Positions 35,132 through 42,544 of a DNA stretch of 64,000 nt are shown here, one piece after another; positions within the stretch are counted from its first letter, which is position 1, and each line of letters starts with the position of its first letter. Where the stretch lies: the NCBI GenBank assembly GCA_963925605.1, contig CAWURY010000006.1:1-64000 (forward strand), in the 5' to 3' direction. This DNA comes from Porticoccus sp963925605. Lineage in GTDB: Bacteria > Pseudomonadota > Gammaproteobacteria > Pseudomonadales > Porticoccaceae. The notes below the pieces were generated by a model. It was not told where the DNA came from and did not search any database. It saw nothing but the letters and a program-made list of their open reading frames with translations. The position numbers were made by a program, and so were the translations under genes.

Positions 35132-37789
35132 ATGTCTAAACGGTTGTTGGCAGTCTATGAAAGTTTAATTTTACGCCGCCCTGTGGCCTCGATAATATTT
35201 GTCGTATTGATCGCTATAGGGATGGCTTTTGGCCTACCAAACTTCAAACTAGATGCTTCTGCGGATTCTCTGACTCTAGAAAATGATACTTCTCTTGCTT
35301 ATTATCGAGAAGCGCTACAGCGTTATGGCAGTAGCGATTTTCTAGTAGTGACATACACCCCCTATGAAGGTGATTTATTTGATAACGACTCACTCAGCAC
35401 CCTTCACGAGATGCATAAAGAGCTAGAGAAAATTAATGGTGTCGCTAGCGTCATGTCGATGATGAACGTACCGTTACTATACAGCCCTCAAATTACAGTA
35501 TCACAACTTAAAGACGCGCCACGCACACTGTTGCTGCCAGATATTAATAAGGCCATGGTTCGTAAAGAGTTCTTAGAAAGCCCCATTTATAAAGATCTTA
35601 TTCTAAGCAAAGATGGTCAAACTACAGCAATACTTGCCACAATGAAGCTAGATGAAAAATATCTATCGCTGGTTGGTGCTCGAGACACCCTGAGAATTAA
35701 ACGTGATACCGAAGGATTGAATTCTGAAGAGCTAATCGAACTAGAAAATGTCAGCCAAGAGTTCCTCGATTATCGAACCCTTCGTGCCGCAGAAGAACAC
35801 AAAAGAGTTGCTGAAATACGTGAGAAAATGTCTAGATTTAAAGGGAAAGCCCAAGTATTTTTAGGTGGCCCCAGCATGATAACAGCTGATATGGTTGACT
35901 TTATCAAAAGCGATCTAAATGTTTTTGGTGTCGGTATTCTATTATTTATCATCGCAACTCTAGCTATCATTTTTCGACAAATTCGCTGGGTTGCGCTTCC
36001 ACTCATAACTTGCATCCTATCTGTAGAGATACTACTGGGCTACTTAAGCTGGATTGACTGGCGTCTTACTGTCATTTCCTCAAACTTTGTATCACTACTA
36101 TTAATCATAACCTTAGCACTAACTATCCATTTAATTGTTCGCTACAGGGAATTACTAAGAGATGGGCCAGATCGCGATCAAATTGATCTAGTGCGCGATA
36201 CAGTTACGCATATGGTTCTTCCATGTATCTATACTGTATTGACTACGGCGGTCGCCTTTATTTCACTAGTAGTTAGTGATATTCGACCAGTTATTGATTT
36301 CGGTTGGATGATGACAATGGGGATTGTCTTAGCCCTCATTCTTGCATTCATTATCATCCCAGCTGGGATGATAATACTAGGCAAGGGGAAAAATACGGAT
36401 TCGGGTGATAATTCTGCGACTTTTACACTCTATTTTTCACGCTTTACAGAAAACCATGGCGGTTTAGTGCTAGGGCTTGCATTAATTGCGGGCTTAGTCA
36501 GTACCTGGGGTATATCTCAATTGCAAGTGGAAAATCGCTTCATAGACTACTTTCGCGCGCATACAGAGATACACCAAGGGTTATCTATAATTGACGCCAA
36601 ACTAGGTGGTACCACCCCTCTAGAGATTATTTTAGATGCGCCACCGCCAATAAATAACAGCTCTTTGAGTTTTGATGAAATAATGGCCTCAAGCGGAGAA
36701 AGTAAAACTGCTCCTGTTGATGATCCATATGGTGATCCATTTGCTGGGGCCTATGAAAATAGTGGTGAAGATACTAAGTCTAACGTTGCCGAGGCATATG
36801 ATCCTTTTGCTGGGATGTATGAAGACGAAGCACTAACAGAAACAACTGATGATCCTTTTGCTGAGATGTATGAAGATGAAGCACCAACAGAAGTCGATGT
36901 TGTTGAGGATAGCTACTGGCTGACAAGTGCGGGAATAGAAGATATCCGGAAGATACATCTTTATTTGGAATCCCTGCCAGAAATTGGCAAAGTTAGCTCG
37001 CTAGTAACGGTTACAGATGTTGCTTCTGATTTATCTGGCCACAAGCTTAACGATCTTGAGCTTGCTTTTATGTCTTTAATGCTATCAAAAGAAAATGCTG
37101 AACTTCTTCTTAATCCTTACATAGATGAAAAAAATAATCAGGCGCGCATTACTATGCGCGTTAATGAAACACAGGGAGATTTAAATCGACAACAACTGCT
37201 AAATAAAATTCATTTATTTGCTGTTTCTGAAGCTGGATTTAAAGAAGAACAGGTTCATTTCACTGGCATATTAGTTCTTTACAATAATATGCTACAAAGC
37301 CTATTTCACTCTCAAATTATGACTATGGGGACAGTATTCGTTGGGATAATGGCGATGTTTTTGATCTTATTTCGCTCGATTTCAATCTCCCTTATTGCCA
37401 TTGTCCCTAACTTTTTAGCCGCAGGTGTGGTGCTTGGAGGCATGGGAATTTCTGGCATTCCTCTCGACATGATGACAATCACAATAGCAGCCATCACAGT
37501 AGGTATCGGGGTTGACCATGCAATTCACTATATAACTCGGTTCAAGCGAGAATTTGAGATCGATGGCAATTATATTGCATCGATGCATAGGGCTCATGCC
37601 AGCATTGGTCGCGCATTGTTTTATACAGCGATCACCATTATTATGGGTTTCTCCATCCTAGCCTTATCTAACTTTATTCCATCTGTCTATTTTGGACTAC
37701 TTACAGCCCTAGCAATGCTGGCAGCATTACTAGGTTCAATGACTCTGTTACCTAAGTTAATCTTGACATTTAAGCCGCTAGGTAAGTAA
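35132..37789 (+). CDS. RND-superfamily exporter of the MMPL family, with acidic repeat insert
   Basis: 885-residue inner-membrane protein with two similar halves, each one transmembrane helix, a large periplasmic loop, then five helices (12 in total; GVGILLFIIATLAIIF and TVFVGIMAMFLILF begin the two five-helix bundles). GIGVDHAIHYITRFKRE is the typical conserved helix-4 motif. Residues about 528-592, in the second periplasmic loop, form an acidic insert with repeated DPFA-x-MYEDEA units. The family moves lipids, hopanoids or hydrophobic compounds; substrate here is unknown. Flanked by its own promoter and a strong terminator, so it is probably monocistronic. Confidence 0.87.
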   Translation: MSKRLLAVYESLILRRPVASIIFVVLIAIGMAFGLPNFKLDASADSLTLENDTSLAYYREALQRYGSSDFLVVTYTPYEGDLFDNDSLSTLHEMHKELEKINGVASVMSMMNVPLLYSPQITVSQLKDAPRTLLLPDINKAMVRKEFLESPIYKDLILSKDGQTTAILATMKLDEKYLSLVGARDTLRIKRDTEGLNSEELIELENVSQEFLDYRTLRAAEEHKRVAEIREKMSRFKGKAQVFLGGPSMITADMVDFIKSDLNVFGVGILLFIIATLAIIFRQIRWVALPLITCILSVEILLGYLSWIDWRLTVISSNFVSLLLIITLALTIHLIVRYRELLRDGPDRDQIDLVRDTVTHMVLPCIYTVLTTAVAFISLVVSDIRPVIDFGWMMTMGIVLALILAFIIIPAGMIILGKGKNTDSGDNSATFTLYFSRFTENHGGLVLGLALIAGLVSTWGISQLQVENRFIDYFRAHTEIHQGLSIIDAKLGGTTPLEIILDAPPPINNSSLSFDEIMASSGESKTAPVDDPYGDPFAGAYENSGEDTKSNVAEAYDPFAGMYEDEALTETTDDPFAEMYEDEAPTEVDVVEDSYWLTSAGIEDIRKIHLYLESLPEIGKVSSLVTVTDVASDLSGHKLNDLELAFMSLMLSKENAELLLNPYIDEKNNQARITMRVNETQGDLNRQQLLNKIHLFAVSEAGFKEEQVHFTGILVLYNNMLQSLFHSQIMTMGTVFVGIMAMFLILFRSISISLIAIVPNFLAAGVVLGGMGISGIPLDMMTITIAAITVGIGVDHAIHYITRFKREFEIDGNYIASMHRAHASIGRALFYTAITIIMGFSILALSNFIPSVYFGLLTALAMLAALLGSMTLLPKLILTFKPLGK
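36722..36905 (+). repeat. In-frame tandem repeat encoding DPFA-x-MYEDEA acidic units
   Basis: Copies beginning GATCC occur at 36734, 36800 and 36851, with a short partial copy at 36722. The last two are 51 bp (17 codons) apart and nearly identical over about 40 bp. Each encodes DPFAGAYEN, DPFAGMYEDEA or DPFAEMYEDEA. Unit spacing is always a multiple of three, so reading frame is kept. Confidence 0.8.
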
Positions 37790-37797
37790 TTCTAGCC

Positions 37798-37832
37798 ACA
37801 ACACCGAGGCTGACTTGAAGCCTCGGTGTTGT
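37798..37832 (+). terminator. Strong hairpin terminator after the MMPL gene
   Basis: Perfect 13-bp stem (37798-37810 with 37820-37832) and a 9-nt loop, starting 9 bp after the stop codon; followed by TATATTG. GC-rich core CACCGAGGC. The poor U tract is the only weakness. Confidence 0.65.
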
Positions 37833-37974
37833 TATATTGATGGTTACCTGTCCCCTGAACACCGAATAATATGTGCATCAAAAGAACATTTAAGTCTTTT
37901 ATCATTAATATACTCTGTAGTAATCAAAGCTGGTGCAGCAGTGTTGCATCATTGCAAGATAGGTAGCAGACATC

Positions 37975-38144
37975 CTAAAATACATCGATAATTTTAGTTG
38001 CAATCCACCCAACACTGCTGCCAAGAAATACTCCAGCAAGAGCATCCAAAGGAAAATATACACCCAAGATAACGCATGACAATGCTCAAAAAAAACGGAG
38101 GCATCGTAGGGGTGTAACGCTTGCAACGTTTTGGTATTCTTCAT
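37975..38144 (-). pseudogene. Remnant of a PAP2-family phosphatase gene
   Basis: On the minus strand one frame between 38085 and the TAG at 37975 encodes ALSCVILGVYFPLDALAGVF followed by LGSSVGW. This matches the PAP2 C-terminal motif SRxxLGVHFPxDxLAG, but the catalytic Arg is Cys and the catalytic His is Tyr, each explainable by one C-to-T change. A TGA closes this frame upstream. A different frame from ATG 38144 gives KTLQALHPYDASVFF, which resembles a PAP2 N-terminus. The middle (including PSGH) is gone. I read it as an internally deleted, frameshifted gene. The intact 79-codon ORF across it is not a credible protein. Confidence 0.5.
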
Positions 38145-38207
38145 CTTTTAAAGGTAGCTAAAATTGTTACATAAAAAAATTACTATGGCAGTTTAATAAA
38201 AAAACAA

Positions 38208-38276
38208 ACCTGTCCACCAATAGCAAATTTCAAGCACTCAGACTAGTCTGCTAATTTTAAGTGCAAGCCGACAGGT
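38208..38276. other. Nested inverted repeats upstream of proA
   Basis: Outer arms ACCTGTC/GACAGGT (38208-38214, 38270-38276), inner arms GCACT/AGTGC (38234-38238, 38260-38264) and the 10-bp palindrome AGACTAGTCT (38240-38249) inside. The right arm ends 24 bp before a TATAAT. It could be an operator region or a small structured RNA; the rest of 38145-38207 shows nothing else. Confidence 0.35.
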
Positions 38277-38300
38277 CAGGACTTATGATGCAGGGAGAGT

Positions 38301-38306
38301 TATAAT
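38301..38306 (+). promoter_or_regulatory. -10 box upstream of proA
   Basis: A perfect TATAAT at 38301-38306, 34 bp before the proA ATG. No consensus -35 at the right distance; that place falls just after the GACAGGT arm of the dyad, which may fit an activator-dependent promoter. Confidence 0.4.
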
Positions 38307-38340
38307 AAGCGGTATTGAAAACGTCGACATACAGGATTTC

Positions 38341-39594
38341 ATGGAAATCAAGTCTTACATAAAACAGCTAGGCAAGCAGGCTCGCGCTGCCTCAAAGATA
38401 ATCTCTTCTGCTAGCGCGGATACCAAAAAATTGGCGCTATTATCCATTGCAGAGGCTCTGAATAAAAATCGTCAAAATATCTTAGCCGCAAATGCTATCG
38501 ACCTAGATAACGCACGAACTAACGGTCTAGATGCAGCCTTACTGGATCGACTGGAAATTAACGACTCAAGAATAGACGGTATGATTGCAGGCATCCATCA
38601 AGTCTCCGAACTGCCAGATCCAATTGGAGAAATCACAGATTTAATCAGTAGGCCTAGCGGTATCAAGCTAGGGAAAATGCGGGTGCCTCTCGGTGTAATT
38701 GGCATTATTTATGAATCACGCCCCAATGTAACTGTTGATGCTGCTAGCTTATGTATGAAATCAGGGAACGCTACTATTTTACGTGGTGGCAGTGAAGCGA
38801 TCAAATCAAATCAAGCAATTGCAACCTGCATCAAGCAAGGCCTATCTGCCGCAGGACTTCCAGAATCTATTGTGCAAATAATTGAAACTGCCGACAGAGA
38901 AGCGGTAGGGGAACTCATCACAATGTCAGATTATGTTGATGTAATTGTTCCTCGCGGAGGAAAAGGATTAATTAAACGCATCAGCCAAGATGCAAAAATT
39001 CCCATCATCAAACATCTAGATGGTATTTGCCATGTATACATCGACGATAAAGCTAATCTGGATATGGCTTTTAATATTGCATTAAATTCCAAAACTCATC
39101 GTTACGGTGTCTGCAATGCCATGGAGACCTTGCTAGTTGCAGAAAATATTGCTGCAGATATTCTTCCTCGATTGGCTATCGCCTACAAAGAAAAAAATGT
39201 TGAGTTAAGAGGATGTGAAATTACCCAACAACTCATTAGATGCAGCGCAGCAAGCGAAGAAGATTGGGGTACAGAGTATCTGGCACCGATCCTCTCAATT
39301 AAGGTAGTGAAAAATATTGAGTCAGCCATCGCCCATATCGCCCATTATGGCTCACAACACACTGACTCTATTGTCACAGAAGATAACTCAAGGGCGCTTC
39401 ACTTTATCAAAACAGTGGATTCAAGCTCTGTGATGCACAATACCTCAACTCGATTTGCCGATGGTTTTGAATATGGACTTGGTGCAGAAATTGGTATTTC
39501 TACTGACAAAATTCATGTCAGAGGCCCAGTAGGGCTAGAAGGTTTAACTTCACAAAAGTGGGTTGTATTTGGTCATGGTGAAATTCGTCAATAA
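38341..39594 (+). CDS. proA: Gamma-glutamyl phosphate reductase
   Basis: NADPH-dependent reduction of glutamyl-5-phosphate in proline synthesis. GVIGIIYESRPNVTVDAASLC, LRGGSEAIKSNQA, VPRGGKGLI, the catalytic cysteine in YGVCNAMETLL, and the C-terminal GLGAEIGISTDKIHVRGPVGLEG identify it. 417 residues. First gene of proA-nadD-rsfS-rlmH, as in Pseudomonas. Confidence 0.96.
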   Translation: MEIKSYIKQLGKQARAASKIISSASADTKKLALLSIAEALNKNRQNILAANAIDLDNARTNGLDAALLDRLEINDSRIDGMIAGIHQVSELPDPIGEITDLISRPSGIKLGKMRVPLGVIGIIYESRPNVTVDAASLCMKSGNATILRGGSEAIKSNQAIATCIKQGLSAAGLPESIVQIIETADREAVGELITMSDYVDVIVPRGGKGLIKRISQDAKIPIIKHLDGICHVYIDDKANLDMAFNIALNSKTHRYGVCNAMETLLVAENIAADILPRLAIAYKEKNVELRGCEITQQLIRCSAASEEDWGTEYLAPILSIKVVKNIESAIAHIAHYGSQHTDSIVTEDNSRALHFIKTVDSSSVMHNTSTRFADGFEYGLGAEIGISTDKIHVRGPVGLEGLTSQKWVVFGHGEIRQ

Positions 39595-39618
39595 ACTTGC
39601 TATTCGAGCAAACAATAT

Positions 39619-40290
39619 ATGCGCTTAAGCCCCCATGGTATAGGTCTGTTTGGTGGGACTTTTGACCCCATTCATGTAGGTCATTTAAGGACTGCTTTGG
39701 AGTTGAAGCAAGCGTTCAACCTTGAAGAAATGCGCATGATACCCAGCGCTTGGCCCCCTCATAGGCTGACCCCTGTTAGTAGCGCAAGCCACCGACTAAA
39801 AATGCTTCAACTTGCTTTAAGTGGACAGGTGGGGCAAGGCCTGGTTGCTGACGATATAGAGATTGACAGGAGTGGCCCCTCTTATACCCTAGATACTCTT
39901 TTGGAAATTCGCGGACGGTTGGGAGCAGAAGTGTCCATCTGTCTTTGTTTAGGGATGGACTCTTTTGCAGACATCGATGCCTGGAATAACTGGCGCAGTC
40001 TTCTTGATATTGCACATATCGTAGTGGCTAAACGTCCGGGCTGGGGTGAGCCAAAAAATAAAGAAGTATTAAAATTCACGCAAGAATACAGGGCTACCAA
40101 CACAGAGCAATTTCATGAAGTTCCAGCAGGAAAAATTTTTATTATGGAAATGACCCCACTGCATATCTCATCAACAGACATTCGCAGCGCACTGCTGCAA
40201 AAAAAATCTACCTCCTGGCTGCTCCCAGACACAGTAGCTAACTACATAAAAGAAAATGAACTTTATCAAACAACACGAGATGCTCTATGA
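39619..40290 (+). CDS. nadD: Nicotinate-nucleotide adenylyltransferase
   Basis: Adenylates nicotinate mononucleotide in NAD synthesis. GLFGGTFDPIHVGHLRTALE with the HxGH nucleotidyltransferase motif, PSAWPPHR, GMDSFADIDAWNNWRSLLDIAH and the C-terminal ISSTDIR (ISSTxxR). 223 residues. 24 bp after proA, and overlaps rsfS by 4 nt. Confidence 0.95.
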   Translation: MRLSPHGIGLFGGTFDPIHVGHLRTALELKQAFNLEEMRMIPSAWPPHRLTPVSSASHRLKMLQLALSGQVGQGLVADDIEIDRSGPSYTLDTLLEIRGRLGAEVSICLCLGMDSFADIDAWNNWRSLLDIAHIVVAKRPGWGEPKNKEVLKFTQEYRATNTEQFHEVPAGKIFIMEMTPLHISSTDIRSALLQKKSTSWLLPDTVANYIKENELYQTTRDAL

Positions 40291-40634
40291 AGAAAAAATT
40301 AATCAGTATCGTACTTGATGCTCTTGAAGAAGTGAAAGGTAAAGACATCGTCACGCTAGATGTTACCAGTTTAACGGGCGTTATGGACACTATGATTGTC
40401 GCCAGCGGTAGTTCAAATCGTCAGGTGAAAGCGCTCGCAAATACCGTCATCGAAGACGCCAAAAAAGCAGGATTTCAACCAATGGGCGTAGAGGGTATGG
40501 AGAGTGGCGAGTGGGTTCTGGTCGACCTAGGTGATATAGTTGTACACCTCATGCATCCAATCACAAGAGAGTTTTATGAATTAGAAAAATTATGGTCAAA
40601 CAAACCAAATGATTTTATCCGAGCAAGCGAATAA
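40287..40634 (+). CDS. rsfS: Ribosomal silencing factor RsfS
   Basis: Binds uL14 on the 50S subunit and blocks subunit joining in starvation. 115 residues with LDVTSLTGVMDTMIVASGSSNRQVKALA, GVEGMESGEWVLVDLGDIVVHLM and REFYELEKLW, all family hallmarks. ATGA overlap with nadD and 20 bp from rlmH indicate one operon. Confidence 0.95.
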   Translation: MKKKLISIVLDALEEVKGKDIVTLDVTSLTGVMDTMIVASGSSNRQVKALANTVIEDAKKAGFQPMGVEGMESGEWVLVDLGDIVVHLMHPITREFYELEKLWSNKPNDFIRASE

Positions 40635-40654
40635 CTTTAGGAAAATACAATAAT

Positions 40655-41122
40655 ATGCGTCTAAAAATCATAGCAATAGGTGCCAAGATGCCTAGCTGGA
40701 TTGAAGCTGGCTGCAATGAGTATTTAAAGCGTATACCCTCTGAGCTAAATCTTGAAATTATTGAATTACCTATGGGTCATCGCGGCAAAGGTGCTGACGT
40801 CCAGCGTGCTGTTGTGCGAGAGGGGGAAGCTATGCTAAAAGCAACAGGAGAGAGCGATCAAGTTATTGCTTTAGACATACACGGGAAATATTGGAGCACT
40901 GCGCAGCTTGCAGTAAATCTAGATCAATGGCAGCTCTCAGGCGACAATTTTAGTTTGTTGATAGGTGGCCCAGACGGTTTGGCGCAAGATTGCATTAAGC
41001 GAGCGGACAGCCACTGGTCACTTTCGCCCCTCACTCTTCCTCACCCGTTAGTACGTATTCTGCTAGTTGAGCAACTCTATCGTGCAGTAACCATTAATGC
41101 CGGACATCCCTATCATCGTTAG
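40655..41122 (+). CDS. rlmH: 23S rRNA (pseudouridine1915-N3)-methyltransferase
   Basis: SPOUT methyltransferase acting on helix 69 of 23S rRNA. 155 residues with the trefoil-knot motifs FSLLIGGPDGL, LSPLTLPHPLVRILLVEQLYRA and the terminal NAGHPYHR. In relatives pbpA (mrdA) and rodA follow; here the next gene is an orphan ORF on the other strand, so the elongasome genes must lie elsewhere or be absent. Confidence 0.96.
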   Translation: MRLKIIAIGAKMPSWIEAGCNEYLKRIPSELNLEIIELPMGHRGKGADVQRAVVREGEAMLKATGESDQVIALDIHGKYWSTAQLAVNLDQWQLSGDNFSLLIGGPDGLAQDCIKRADSHWSLSPLTLPHPLVRILLVEQLYRAVTINAGHPYHR

Positions 41123-41136
41123 CAAAAATATTTATA

Positions 41137-41490
41137 TTAAGTCAATTGTGCTTGTTTTTTAAGTTTAGAATCAAGCTCGCGCTTCTCTTTTCGATTTAAC
41201 TCCTCTTCATGGAATGCATGATTAAGTTTTGTTAGGGCAGTGGCTACAGACTGATCAATGAGCATACCGTCATATTCTCCAGAAACAATATTACTTTTTC
41301 CTGGTTTATCGCCATCAGAGGTGACTAATACTTCCGCATAATTCCCACAGGGGGACTTAAGAATTAACTCCACATGGGCATATTTTGGATGTTCTTTTTC
41401 TGACATAACCTTACATTCTGAATATTTAAACTCTATGTCATCTACCACAAAAATAAGATTATCAAAAGAAGCGCATTTAAACTTTGTCAT
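41137..41490 (-). CDS. Hypothetical protein, unrecognised
   Basis: 117 residues, no signal peptide or membrane segment. The first ~75 residues look like alternating beta strands (FDNLIFVVDDIEF, YAHVELILKSPCGNYAEVLVT); the C-terminus is a charged amphipathic helix (FHEEELNRKEKRELDSKLKKQ). The start ATG has AAAGG about 12 nt upstream, a weak site. It lies between rlmH and the nitrilase gene, where synteny breaks. I do not recognise the family. A real gene is likely because codon use and length look ordinary and no better frame overlaps. Confidence 0.6.
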   Translation of the reverse strand: MTKFKCASFDNLIFVVDDIEFKYSECKVMSEKEHPKYAHVELILKSPCGNYAEVLVTSDGDKPGKSNIVSGEYDGMLIDQSVATALTKLNHAFHEEELNRKEKRELDSKLKKQAQLT

Positions 41491-41525
41491 TATATGAATT
41501 ACCTTTTGTCCGCTTGAAGTTCACA

Positions 41526-41559
41526 TCAAATTAATAATTATTAATAATTATTAATTTGA
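41526..41559. repeat. 34-bp perfect all-AT palindrome with tandem TTAATAATTA units
   Basis: A perfect inverted repeat around the centre of the region upstream of the orphan ORF, built from two full and one partial copies of the 10-mer TTAATAATTA. Only the outer G/C at each end is not A or T. It lies 36 bp upstream of the orphan ORF's start and is not followed by a T tract beyond itself. The remainder of 41491-41665 shows nothing else clear. Confidence 0.8.
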
Positions 41560-41665
41560 AAGAATCTGCCACTAGTTAGTTGTAGTTATGGCGTAATGAT
41601 GGAGTCGAATTTTATATCTATTCAATAGTGTGCGCTAGCTCTATAAGAAAATCATAAAAATTTTC

Positions 41666-42544
41666 CTAACTTGACTCTGCACTTAACAGAGGCTTTGCAA
41701 CACTAAATTGCCTATGCTTATGCATAGGCAATTTATTACGAAGATCCCTTAGGTAACTTAAATCAATCTCAGCCACAGCTACCCCAGGGCCTCCTTCCAG
41801 CTCACTAACTATACGACCCCACGGGTCAATAATCGCTGATCCACCCCAAGTTGGTCGATTAGGATGTTCTCTATCACCCATGTTGGCGCCGACAACGTAT
41901 ACAAGATTTTCAACTGCTCGTGCTCGCAACAGAAGACTCCAGTGGGCTTTGCCGGTGTTTGCAGTAAACGCAGATGGTATAACGATTATTTCAGCACCCT
42001 GATCTACAATATAACGAAATAATTCTGGGAAGCGTAAATCATAACAAACAGCTATCCCCACCCTCCCAACCGAGGTATCAACTACAACTGGTGAGCTTCC
42101 CGGGCTATATTCAGAGGATTCACAATAACTGCCTTGAGCATCATCGATCTGCGCATCAAAGAGATGCATCTTCTGATAGCAAGACACCTCAACTCCCCTA
42201 TTATCAACTACAAAGCAGCTTGCGTACACGAGACTACTACCATTCAAGCCTGAAAGAGAAGGTTCTTTTACTGGAATTGTGCCGCCCACAATCCAAACTT
42301 TATGCTTATTTGCCTGTTCTGCTAAAAATTTTCGTGCAGGGCCTATAGATTTTTCTATTTCGGCAATATTTTGAATTTCTTTGCAGCCAAGATAAGCAAA
42401 ATTTTCAGGAAGTACTAACAATTGCGCCCCCCTGCTAACTGCAGATTGAATTAATAACTCAGCCTGATTTAAATTGGCACCAAGATCCGCACCACTAGTC
42501 ATCTGAATGGAGGAAACTTTTCGCAATAAGGCTGTATTGTTCAC
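41666..42544 (-). CDS. Carbon-nitrogen hydrolase (nitrilase superfamily)
   Basis: 292 residues with the Glu-Lys-Cys triad: Glu in VLPENFAYLG, Lys in CYQKMHLFD, Cys in GIAVCYDLRFPELFR. The surroundings (IQMTSGADLGANL start, GGSAIIDPWGR) match the Nit1/YbeM-like group next to yhdP in Pseudomonas, where deaminated-glutathione amidase is the likely activity. Start is GTG at 42544, sharing one base with the yhdP stop (TAGTG), so it is coupled to yhdP. Confidence 0.9.
   Translation of the reverse strand: MNNTALLRKVSSIQMTSGADLGANLNQAELLIQSAVSRGAQLLVLPENFAYLGCKEIQNIAEIEKSIGPARKFLAEQANKHKVWIVGGTIPVKEPSLSGLNGSSLVYASCFVVDNRGVEVSCYQKMHLFDAQIDDAQGSYCESSEYSPGSSPVVVDTSVGRVGIAVCYDLRFPELFRYIVDQGAEIIVIPSAFTANTGKAHWSLLLRARAVENLVYVVGANMGDREHPNRPTWGGSAIIDPWGRIVSELEGGPGVAVAEIDLSYLRDLRNKLPMHKHRQFSVAKPLLSAESS

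Noticed and set aside
37905..38144. 79-codon minus-strand ORF as an intact small membrane protein
   Set aside because: The better reading is a PAP2 remnant in two frames. The ORF frame itself matches nothing and its hydrophobicity comes from the shifted PAP2 sequence.
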